In this document: positions 33,253-40,549 of the stretch, piece after piece
Numbering within the stretch: position 1 is the stretch's first letter
Layout: the number at the start of each line of letters is the position of its first letter
Assembly (NCBI GenBank): GCA_964450715.1
Contig: CAYVFC010000046.1
Location: forward strand, 1-55,006
Reading direction: 5' to 3'
Length of the DNA stretch: 55,006 nt
Origin: CAYVFC01 sp964450715
GTDB taxonomy: Bacteria; Myxococcota_A; Polyangia; Polyangiales; JAFGIB01
The notes under the pieces: generated by a model
Databases searched by the model: none
What the model was told of the DNA's origin: nothing
What the model saw: only the letters and a program-made list of their open reading frames with translations
Program-made: the position numbers and the translations under genes

Positions 33253-34487
33253 GCGGTCGACTCCACGGATCGTTCTTCGTTGGTGGACGCTTTTCCTCGA
33301 ATCGCGGATTCGATAGCGGATGCGATAGTTGATCTCCGATAGGTAGAGAGCTGCATCTGTTGTCGCCGTATCCTCTTGATGGCTTTCCTTAAGGATTTTA
33401 TTCGCGTAACTCTATCTGCCTGTTCACGCGCTGACGGAACGGGAAGTTCCACGTCTTTTAGGGTGCTGAAAAGAAATCGTGGTGCACGCTCCCGAACCGA
33501 TGGGCATATGACCTGTACGTATCCGTTACGAGCCATTGTTCGAAGGCACTCGGCGTAGAACTCGCTTTCGGTATACCGGTTTCGCGGTTCAAGGATGATG
33601 TACTCAGGAGAACACTTGCCGGTAGCTTCCGAAACCCCTATCGCACCGGCGAAACCATCCATTTGGTGTACAACCAGATCGCCCTTCCGAACACGTTGGT
33701 ATCCTTGTTCTGCGACCGCGACCATGTAGCCGTCTTTTCGACGGAGTTCGCGTAGGGTGACCTGTCCGTCGCGAAATGCGGTTACAACCCCGTCGTCTTC
33801 TTCAGGAGGAAGATGTACTTCTCGGAACAACCCCTTCGCTCGAAGAACAGACCAATTAGCGGGTAGGGTGCGTACCCACGGGACTTGGGCTCGCGCACCT
33901 ATGGTAGGGTCAGGAGAAGTGGTGACAAGCACCCCCGCCGCTTCCATAGCCAAGTCAAGAAGAAATCGGTTGGATTCCGTGAGACTGTCAATCGAAGCTA
34001 CGGCAATGTCGAGGTGATCGGCGAGTCGACGCTGAGTTGTTAGTGGAGGAACCGGTATGCACTCCTTTAAAAGTCTTCTTCTGTTGAGTGTTCGATTGCG
34101 GCCTGCTGCTCCCGGAGAGTTGTCCCCGAGCAGAAATAGCCCGCGGGGTGTCTGAAAAAAGTATTTTAAGTACCTTAAGTCAACTTCGTCTTCGCGAGCC
34201 TTATAGGTAGGAAAGCGATGCGAGGCAATACAACCAATGACTTCGTCACCTGTTAGGGCGACCGCGCCTTCCCACGCGAATACAATATTGAATACAAGCT
34301 CCTGTGGATGCACCTCAAACACAGCTTTATTACCGAGATCAGAACCGAATACGGCCGGTTTAAGGAACACGCCCCTTCCGTGGGACCTAACGCCAATCTC
34401 GACGTACTCTTGATCGGGAATCGGGCGCACCGGCCGACTCGCTTCGTCAACGAGGTGCTCCAACCGCCTTTCGCGAACGCGGGTCAT
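33249..34487 (-). CDS. hsdS: Type I restriction-modification specificity subunit HsdS
   Basis: DNA-recognition subunit of 412 residues with two target-recognition domains: about 1-150 (ends IPVPPLTTQRRLADHLD) and about 195-365 (ends LPVPSAREQADRVTRI). Each is followed by a conserved helix that sets the spacing between the two half-sites. The sequence recognised cannot be read from the protein. Start codon overlaps the hsdM stop as ATGA and the stop overlaps the HEPN-like start, so it sits in the middle of a tightly coupled operon. Both recognition domains look complete. Confidence 0.93.
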   Translation of the reverse strand: MTRVRERRLEHLVDEASRPVRPIPDQEYVEIGVRSHGRGVFLKPAVFGSDLGNKAVFEVHPQELVFNIVFAWEGAVALTGDEVIGCIASHRFPTYKAREDEVDLRYLKYFFQTPRGLFLLGDNSPGAAGRNRTLNRRRLLKECIPVPPLTTQRRLADHLDIAVASIDSLTESNRFLLDLAMEAAGVLVTTSPDPTIGARAQVPWVRTLPANWSVLRAKGLFREVHLPPEEDDGVVTAFRDGQVTLRELRRKDGYMVAVAEQGYQRVRKGDLVVHQMDGFAGAIGVSEATGKCSPEYIILEPRNRYTESEFYAECLRTMARNGYVQVICPSVRERAPRFLFSTLKDVELPVPSAREQADRVTRIKSLRKAIKRIRRQQMQLSTYRRSTIASAIESAIRGKASTNEERSVESTA

Positions 34488-36610
34488 CTCAGGGCGCGCT
34501 CCATTAGGTCTGCGATCTCAAACTGAATCCTGCGAAGTTCGGTACGAAGCTTGGTCAGATCGCGAGGTTCAGGGGGCACAAAGAAGTGTCGCGCTATGGG
34601 AATCTCGTAGCCGACGCGGACCTTGCTCTCGTCTACGACCGCGGCCTTACCGCCGCGCAGCTCGACTCCGGCGATCCAGGCGTCGGGGACGTGGGGTTTG
34701 ACCTCGCGTTCGAAGTAGGCGGCGATGTCTTCCTTGAGGGGGACGTTTTCGTAGTCGCGTAGCTCGCTGTCGGGCTCGGGGTTGCCCTTGCTGTCGGTGC
34801 ATACGTCCGCGGTTTCATCGCGCTCGGACAGGGCGGTGAGGACAGCCTTCTTCAAGGGGGGCAGGACGGAAAGGCCGGCACGCTTGAGTGCGCCCTTGAG
34901 ATCGTCTTCGAACCGGTCGCGATTCTTGTAGAGGCGATTCGGGTCGAGGTGGGCGAGGGCCCTGAGGATGGCTTCCTGTAGCTCGCGGCCTATGGTGATC
35001 TCTTTATCGCGCGCGGCGCCCTTTTTCTTGCTGGTGGCGAGGCTTTGGAAGGCCTTTACCTCGCGCAGTCGTTCGATGCGCTCGGGCGATGCCTGGAAGC
35101 TCAGCTTGAGGGGGCGCTCGATGACGATGCGGCGATAGCCGAAGTCTTGGTTGTCGAATATCTTCGAGATTTCCCCCTCGGCGAAGTCGCCGAAGGTCCG
35201 GGCGATCTGCGAGATGTGATCGGGGGACAGCTCGTGGCGCTTGTTGCCGAGCGACTTGCGCATCTTCTGGAAGAGGTCGACGGCGTTGACGAGCTGGACC
35301 TTGCCGCGCCGGCGGCGGGGCTTGCGGTTGGTGAGCACCCAGATGTAGGTCGAGATGCCGGTGTTGTAGAAGAGCTGGTCCGGGAGCGCGATGATGGCCT
35401 CGAGCCAGTCGTTCTCCAGGATCCAGCGTCGGATCTCGCTCTCGCCCGAGCCGGCGTCGCCGGTGAACAGCGGCGAGCCGTTGAAGACGATGGCGATGCG
35501 GCTGCCGCCTTCCCTGGCTTTCGGATCGACCGGTTTCATCTTGGCGATCATGTGCTGCAGGAAGAGCAGCGCGCCGTCGTTGATGCGTGGAAGTCCCGCG
35601 CCGAAGCGGCCGGCGTGGCCCTGCTTGTCGTGCTCGTCGGTCACGACCTTCTGCACGTTCTTCCAGTCCACGCCGAAGGGCGGATTGCTCAGCATGTAGT
35701 CGAAGCGCTTGGCGTCGTGACCGTCGTGGTCGAAGGAGTTGCCGCGGATGATGTTCTCGGGGTTCTGCCCCTTGATGATCATGTCCGACTTGCAGACGGC
35801 GTAGGACTCGGGGTTCAGCTCCTGGCCGAAGACCTCGAGGCGCGCATCGGGGTTGAGCTCGCGCAGGTACTCCTCGGCCACCGACAGCATGCCGCCGGTG
35901 CCGCAGGCAGGGTCGAACAGGGTGCGCACGATGCCGGGCTTGCGCAGGGCGTCGTCGTCCTCGGTGAAGAGCACGTCGACCATCAGGCGGATGATCTCGC
36001 GCGGGGTGTAGTGATCACCCGCCTCCTCGTTCTTCTTCTCGTTGAAGCGCCGTATGAGCTCCTCGAAGACGCTGCCCATCACGTGGTTGGGCACGGCGTC
36101 GGGATGCAGGTTCACGTCGGCGAACAGGCCTATGACCTGGAAGAGCAGGTTGGCGTCGTCGAGCCGCGTGATCTGCTCGTCGAACTTGAATTGCTCGATG
36201 ATGTCGCGGGCGTTCTGCGAGAAACCCTTGAGATAGGCGCGCAGGTTCTGGGCGATGTGGTTGGGGTCGCCCTTGAGCCGCTCGAAGTCGAGTTTGGAGG
36301 TGTTGTAGAAGGGCACGCCCGCGACCTTGCGTAGCGCCACGTCGACGGCCGGATCGGCGAGCTTCATGCCCCGAGCCTTCAGAGCATCGAGCCGGGCGAG
36401 TACCTTGGCCTTGGTGGGCTCGAGCACGCAGTCCAGGCGGCGAATGACCAGCAACGGCAGGATGACCTTGTCGTACTCGTTTGGCTTGTAGGCCCCGCGC
36501 AGCCGCTCGGCGTTCTGCCAGAGGAAGTCGGTGATCTCCCGGAAGCTCGTGAAGTTGCGGGCCCCGTTGGTGGGCGTCTCGCCCTTGTTGTTGTTCTGGT
36601 TGCGGCTCAA
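34484..36610 (-). CDS. hsdM: Type I restriction-modification methyltransferase HsdM
   Basis: Adenine-N6 methyltransferase subunit, 708 residues. It has an N-terminal helical domain, the SAM motif DPACGTGG (233-240) and the catalytic NPPFG (309-313). A C-terminal extension of about 200 residues past the core ends in a region resembling the C-terminal helices of HsdM. No ATG fits; the best start is TTG at 36610, which overlaps the stop of the HTH gene (TTGA) and has GAGGAAG upstream. Residues further upstream belong to other frames. With HsdS it methylates host DNA to protect it from HsdR. Confidence 0.93.
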   Translation of the reverse strand: MSRNQNNNKGETPTNGARNFTSFREITDFLWQNAERLRGAYKPNEYDKVILPLLVIRRLDCVLEPTKAKVLARLDALKARGMKLADPAVDVALRKVAGVPFYNTSKLDFERLKGDPNHIAQNLRAYLKGFSQNARDIIEQFKFDEQITRLDDANLLFQVIGLFADVNLHPDAVPNHVMGSVFEELIRRFNEKKNEEAGDHYTPREIIRLMVDVLFTEDDDALRKPGIVRTLFDPACGTGGMLSVAEEYLRELNPDARLEVFGQELNPESYAVCKSDMIIKGQNPENIIRGNSFDHDGHDAKRFDYMLSNPPFGVDWKNVQKVVTDEHDKQGHAGRFGAGLPRINDGALLFLQHMIAKMKPVDPKAREGGSRIAIVFNGSPLFTGDAGSGESEIRRWILENDWLEAIIALPDQLFYNTGISTYIWVLTNRKPRRRRGKVQLVNAVDLFQKMRKSLGNKRHELSPDHISQIARTFGDFAEGEISKIFDNQDFGYRRIVIERPLKLSFQASPERIERLREVKAFQSLATSKKKGAARDKEITIGRELQEAILRALAHLDPNRLYKNRDRFEDDLKGALKRAGLSVLPPLKKAVLTALSERDETADVCTDSKGNPEPDSELRDYENVPLKEDIAAYFEREVKPHVPDAWIAGVELRGGKAAVVDESKVRVGYEIPIARHFFVPPEPRDLTKLRTELRRIQFEIADLMERALR

Positions 36611-36846
36611 GGTTTCTTCCTCGCCTTCGTCGTCTTCTTCTTTCGGGGATGGCGCGCAGGCTGCTGTCCGTTGTCCGCCGCGTGTCCCTCTCGCACCCAC
36701 TGGTCCACCTCGCTCAACTTCAGCTTCCAGAGCTTGCCCACCCGGTGGGCGGGCATCTGCCGGCTTTCGATCCAGCGGTAGATGGTATCCCTGGCCACGC
36801 CGAGATGACGAGAGACCTCGTCGACGGACACCCAGGGTTCGCTCAT
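36607..36846 (-). CDS. Excisionase-like HTH protein at the head of the restriction operon
   Basis: A 79-residue MerR/excisionase-type winged HTH: WVSVDEVSRHLGVARDTIYR and WIESRQMPAHRVGKLWKLKL, then a basic tail (KKKTTKARKKP). Such proteins often precede hsdM and probably regulate the operon. Its TGA overlaps the hsdM TTG start. GGGGAAAC lies upstream of the ATG. It is the most upstream gene of the fifteen-gene minus-strand run. Confidence 0.85.
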   Translation of the reverse strand: MSEPWVSVDEVSRHLGVARDTIYRWIESRQMPAHRVGKLWKLKLSEVDQWVREGHAADNGQQPARHPRKKKTTKARKKP

Positions 36847-36993
36847 GGTCGTTTCCCCAACATGGCGCGAGGCATCGAGTATCTCCCCCGAACCAGGTCA
36901 ATACAAGCCTGGATCGGTCAGGATCGGTATGGATCCGAAATCGGTAGTGAGTTCAGAGACTTCCGCGTTGCCGGTGCGACGCCGAAGTCGGAG

Positions 36994-37896
36994 TCACTTC
37001 TTCCGCGGCTGGCCGCGTTTACGGCGAATCCGGCGCCAGGACTGGACACCGAGGAATTCCTCTTTGCCCCACCAGCCGCACGCTGGAATCGGAACGGCGG
37101 GCTTCTTGAGCCGTTCGATATCGTACTGGCTTGGAAGTCGAACTTTTCTTGGCGTCTTGCCTTCGTACTCTTCGTAGTACGCGTTGACCGCGTTTCTAGT
37201 TGCGGCCGACTCCGCGTCGAGACCGATACACCAGTAGATGCCTTCTTCTCCGCGAACGTCGCAGGCGCACCTCGGGCATCCGCGCGGCCCGCTTTCCGGT
37301 GTGACGTGGTCATCGGACTCCGCGCTTCCCGGTAGCGGCATGATCTCCTCGCAGAGCTCAGTCCAGCACGGCGCGCAGAGTGCGCCCCAGACCTCGAGGA
37401 CGGGAGCGTTGTCGGATTCCCGCCGTCCCCCCACGTAACGCGTCGAAATGTACCACGTCATCGGCAGGGGAACGCCGGCGCCACAGACGCGGCAGTGCAT
37501 ATGGGCACAGTTGCATTCGCGATCCGACGGTCTGTGCGGTTCCGGTAGCCCCCACTCCCGATCGGCCGCGAACAGGAGTTCGCAACCGATCGCAGGATAT
37601 CCGGTCCAGGTCCGACACGTTCCAGCGCAGTGGTAGTGAACACACGTACAGGTATCCGGAGGGGGCACAAGACAATACCAACCGGGATCCACCCCTCGCG
37701 CACGTTCCCGTCTTTCCCGTCGGCGGACGCTATCGACTTCGATTCCGCTTTTATTTCCGACGGGATTAGCGATTTCTCCGCGTGCGAAAGTCTTCGTTAT
37801 CTGCGGGTTCTCCACTTGGACGAAATCGACTAGCGACGATGTCCCCTCGACTAAAAAATATTGGGGCGACCCCCATTTTTCCCTGAATTGTCCCAC
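36994..37896 (-). CDS. Cys/His-rich zinc-binding protein of unknown function
   Basis: About 300 residues, family not recognised. It has at least four possible zinc-binding patches: CTCVHYHCAGTC, CNCAHMHCRVC, ALCAPCWTELC and CPRCACDV, then IYWCIGLD and a basic C-terminus (WRRIRRKRGQPRKK). No membrane segment. The start is uncertain: I used a GTG at 37896, but the frame is open to a TTG at 37950, and neither has a good ribosome-binding site. It lies between the restriction operon and the recombinase. The repeated CxC/CxxC patches and basic tail suggest nucleic-acid binding; this is inference. Confidence 0.45.
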   Translation of the reverse strand: MGQFREKWGSPQYFLVEGTSSLVDFVQVENPQITKTFARGEIANPVGNKSGIEVDSVRRRERRERARGVDPGWYCLVPPPDTCTCVHYHCAGTCRTWTGYPAIGCELLFAADREWGLPEPHRPSDRECNCAHMHCRVCGAGVPLPMTWYISTRYVGGRRESDNAPVLEVWGALCAPCWTELCEEIMPLPGSAESDDHVTPESGPRGCPRCACDVRGEEGIYWCIGLDAESAATRNAVNAYYEEYEGKTPRKVRLPSQYDIERLKKPAVPIPACGWWGKEEFLGVQSWRRIRRKRGQPRKK

Positions 37897-37925
37897 TCGC
37901 CGCAAATACTTATCGGTGACCCTTG

Positions 37926-38165
37926 ATGGTTGGAGCACCCCAACCGTCAATGAATTGTAGCAGCAAAAAAGGCGCGACGAAGCACGAAACCCGACCGGAT
38001 CGGAGGTCCCGGCGCGGGCAAAGGCCGCTTCGGGTTTCGAGCAATGTCGAGCGCCTCGAAGACCTGCTTCCTGCTGAACTGGAAGTCGTGATGCCCCATG
38101 CCATAGTGTTGATTAACCGATGGATCGAGGACGTCGATTCGAGAGATCGGAGGAACGATGAGTAG
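37926..38165 (+). CDS. Putative small protein overlapping the recombinase start
   Basis: An 79-residue frame that ends ATGAGTAG, so its stop overlaps the recombinase ATG by eight bases. This coupling suggests a real gene. The C-terminal part (NVERLEDLLPAELEVVMPHA) is acidic and probably helical; the N-terminal part is basic and less convincing, so the true start may be further in. Not a known family. It could be a regulator or partner of the recombinase. Confidence 0.35.
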   Translation: MVGAPQPSMNCSSKKGATKHETRPDRRSRRGQRPLRVSSNVERLEDLLPAELEVVMPHAIVLINRWIEDVDSRDRRNDE

Positions 38166-39798
38166 GCGAGCGGTACACAGACGGGATGAGCGCCTGGTGG
38201 TCAGTTACACGCGGGTTTCCACGGAGGAACAGGCGAACAAGGCCTTGTCGCTACCAGCACAAGATGAAGCGATACGCTCCGCAGCGGTACAAAAAGGTAA
38301 AGAAATCGTTCGCTGTTTCGTGGAGCCGGGCGTATCCGGCCGTGGTGACGATCAGAACCGTCCTGCGCTGCGGGAAATGCTGCGTTTCGTCCTGGATCCG
38401 GCTTCGAAGGTCTCCGCCATACTCGTCTACCAAACCAGCCGATTTATGCGTGACGCAGGGAAAGCGCGGATACTAAAAGCAAAACTCAAGAAGGCCGGTA
38501 TCCGCGTTATCTCCGTGACCCAGGAGGTCAGTGACGACCCGTCGGGGCATTTGATGGAGGGTATTTTTGAATCCTTCGATCAATATGAGAGCGAAATAAA
38601 CGGTATGCGAACGGCTAGCAGCATGCGCGAAGCTGCGCGACGGGGTTTCTACCCGGGCGGACGGCCTCCTTATGGCTTTCGATCTGTACGAGTAGACGTG
38701 GGAAAGGGTGTCGAGCGATCGAGGCTCGAGCACGAGCCGCGCGAAGCCCAGTATCTGCGGGACGTCTTCGTCATGGTGGGGGGAGGCATGGGCGCTGTCA
38801 GCGTTGCGCGCGAGATGAACCGGACGGGACGCTACTACCGAAAAGAAAGGCCCTGGACAAAGGACCTCGTGCTAAGGTTGACTGCGGATCCAGCCGCAAT
38901 TGGCAGGGTGATCTGGGGGCGCAAAGAAGACGAGCCGATTGAAATTCCGGTTCCTCCGATAGTCGAGACGGAGCTCTGGGAGCAAGTACAGTACGTACGT
39001 GAGCGACGCGCTCAGTCCAAGTCGCCGGGCCGCACGAACTCGAGCCCGCTTTTACTAGCCGGGATCGTGCGCTGTTCTCGGTGTCGCGCGGCGTACCAAC
39101 TCGAGACCAGCGGCAAACTCGTCACGGACGGTCAGTACCAGTATAGGTACTACAACTGCCGCACGGCGTGTCGCATCGGCAAGGAGACGTGTCCAGGAGG
39201 GCGCATCGCCGAATCGGTTCTAGATGAGGCGGTACTGCGTCACCTGGCGGACAAGCTGTTTAATAAGGACAGGTGCCGTGAGCTGCTGCACGCGCTGGTC
39301 GAGGAATCGGGGGTGCTGCGCGGCAAGACCGACGAGGAGCGGCGGCGCAAGCGGGACGAGCTTGACGATATCGAGCGCCGGATCCGTACCTGGGAGCTCG
39401 CTCTCGAGGCCGGCGAGATTACGTTCGACTTGGTGGGCAGGCGGCTGCGTGAGCTGAAGGACCGCGAGGAAGAGGTGCGCGATGAGCTTGCCCGGGTGCG
39501 GCCTCTGCGGCCGGTGCCGGGGGAGCTGCTGGACGAGGGCGCGCTCGGACGGTTCGAGGAGCAGATACGCGGCCTGTTCCTGGGCCAGGACCGGTCGCTG
39601 GCCAAGGCCTACCTGCAGCTGCTGGTGGAGCGCATCGATACCGACGGGGAGCAGGTGGTGATCACGGCCCGGAGCGCGGCGGTGGCCGAGGCGGTGGAAG
39701 AAGCACAAAAGCCGCCGGGGTTAACCGGCGGCTTTTCTCCCACTTGCAGGGGTGGTTGGCTCCGGAAGCAGGACTCGAACCTGCGACCAATCGGTTAA
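38158..39798 (+). CDS. Large serine recombinase, C-terminus fused into tRNA-Asn antisense
   Basis: Site-specific recombinase of 546 residues, of the large serine type used by integrative elements. Catalytic Ser is S21 in SYTRVSTEEQ. The resolvase domain spans about 12-155, followed by the recombinase domain (GFYPGGRPPYGFR from about 163). A zinc ribbon (GIVRCSRCRAAYQLE and later CRTACRIGKETC) and a coiled-coil (about 385-450) follow. Strong CGGAGGAACG precedes the ATG. The last 30 residues (from about KPPGLTGG) are read from a hairpin and the 3' half of the minus-strand tRNA-Asn gene, ending RKQDSNLRPIG. This points to a recombination junction that removed the native stop. The enzyme core looks intact. 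Confidence 0.92.
   Translation: MSRRAVHRRDERLVVSYTRVSTEEQANKALSLPAQDEAIRSAAVQKGKEIVRCFVEPGVSGRGDDQNRPALREMLRFVLDPASKVSAILVYQTSRFMRDAGKARILKAKLKKAGIRVISVTQEVSDDPSGHLMEGIFESFDQYESEINGMRTASSMREAARRGFYPGGRPPYGFRSVRVDVGKGVERSRLEHEPREAQYLRDVFVMVGGGMGAVSVAREMNRTGRYYRKERPWTKDLVLRLTADPAAIGRVIWGRKEDEPIEIPVPPIVETELWEQVQYVRERRAQSKSPGRTNSSPLLLAGIVRCSRCRAAYQLETSGKLVTDGQYQYRYYNCRTACRIGKETCPGGRIAESVLDEAVLRHLADKLFNKDRCRELLHALVEESGVLRGKTDEERRRKRDELDDIERRIRTWELALEAGEITFDLVGRRLRELKDREEEVRDELARVRPLRPVPGELLDEGALGRFEEQIRGLFLGQDRSLAKAYLQLLVERIDTDGEQVVITARSAAVAEAVEEAQKPPGLTGGFSPTCRGGWLRKQDSNLRPIG
39707..39736. terminator. Bidirectional terminator hairpin between recombinase core and tRNA
   Basis: Perfect 12-bp stem: AAAAGCCGCCGG (39707-39718) and CCGGCGGCTTTT (39725-39736), six-base loop, with a T-run on either strand. 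It lies 21 bases after the tRNA-Asn 3' end on the minus strand, so is probably its terminator. The recombinase frame reads through it. Confidence 0.85.
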
Positions 39799-39832
39799 CA
39801 GCCGACCGCTCTACCAGCTGAGCTATTCCGGA
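39757..39832 (-). tRNA. tRNA-Asn (anticodon GTT)
   Basis: Full cloverleaf on the minus strand. The acceptor stem is TCCGGAA with TTCCGGA, discriminator G and encoded CCA (39759-39757). The D-arm is AGCTCAGCTGGTAGAGC, the anticodon loop has CTGTTAA with GTT, and the T-arm is GCAGGTTCGAGTCCTGC. A TTGACA promoter lies directly upstream and a terminator directly downstream. The 3' half overlaps the antisense end of the recombinase frame. tRNA 3' ends are common attachment sites. Confidence 0.96.
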
Positions 39833-39841
39833 ATCGAGCGG

Positions 39842-39869
39842 AAATTAGCGGTTGGGGGCGAGGTGTCAA
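39842..39869 (-). promoter_or_regulatory. Promoter of tRNA-Asn
   Basis: Minus strand: -35 TTGACA (39869-39864), 16-base spacer, -10 TAATTT (39847-39842). Transcription would start within a few bases of the tRNA 5' end. Confidence 0.75.
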
Positions 39870-40365
39870 GGAGCCGACCACTAGAATGGCGAACCGGCGA
39901 TCCAAGGGGACCGCCCGGCGCGGGCTGAGTCGGTCTCCGGATGGGACCCCGGTCGCGGCCGAGGGAGGTAGGGCCGAGGTAGGGAAAGCCGGTCGCGAAC
40001 CGGGTGGGCAAGGCCGTTGAGAGGGGGATGTTCCAGATCTCGGGCACGGTCCGGGAGGCGGGCGGGACGGCCGCGAAGCCGGGCCGCAAATGGCCCCCCT
40101 GGGCGGACGGACGCGGCGAGAGGAAAGTTCGCGCGGCAGAGCGCTAGCGTTCGAGCCTCCAATAAAGCGGAAAACGTCGAAGTAATGCAGTAATAAATTT
40201 CGTTTATGAGGGATCTATCGTTGAAAACCGGCATAATGACGCGAAATTCAGGGGGGGTGCGCGCGTAGACCGGATGGATCGAGTAATAGAATCCGTTTAT
40301 GGAACGCTGAAACAAAAAGGCGGAGAATTATCGCCAATATACGTCCGATCGGACCGGTTAATTCG
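39870..40365. other. Intergenic stretch without a recognised gene
   Basis: GC-rich to about 40145, then AT-richer. GGAAAGTTCGC near 40120 at first suggests RNase P RNA, but the other conserved parts are absent. No supported gene or RNA. Confidence 0.5.
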
Positions 40366-40394
40366 TTGACTTGGAAATACGGAAACCGTAGGAT
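40366..40394 (+). promoter_or_regulatory. Likely promoter of the acetyl-CoA pathway cluster
   Basis: TTGACT (40366-40371), 17-base spacer, TAGGAT (40389-40394). The transcript would have a leader of about 150 bases before fhs, with small hairpins such as GGATTCGACCTCGAATCC (40416-40433). It does not match the THF riboswitch as I know it. Confidence 0.55.
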
Positions 40395-40549
40395 GCCCGC
40401 CGCGATCGCCAGGTAGGATTCGACCTCGAATCCTGAATTCATTCTCCGGCTCCTGGACCAGTATCCGATCGCTCTTTCGTCCGGCGAACCGTGGAGAGCG
40501 TGGAGCCGTTTCGATAGACAAAAATCCACCCAACTAGAAGGAGCAGAAG

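Noticed and set aside
34484..36901. Longer N-terminus for HsdM starting at 36901
   Set aside because: The extra part overlaps the HTH gene in another frame and lacks HsdM similarity; the TTG at 36610 fits the coupling and the ribosome-binding site.
40100..40150. Possible RNase P RNA, from GAGGAAAGTTCGC
   Set aside because: Only this short piece resembles the conserved start; the other conserved regions and overall size are not found.
40395..40549. THF riboswitch in the fhs leader
   Set aside because: The leader has small hairpins, but I could not match the conserved core of the known THF riboswitch.
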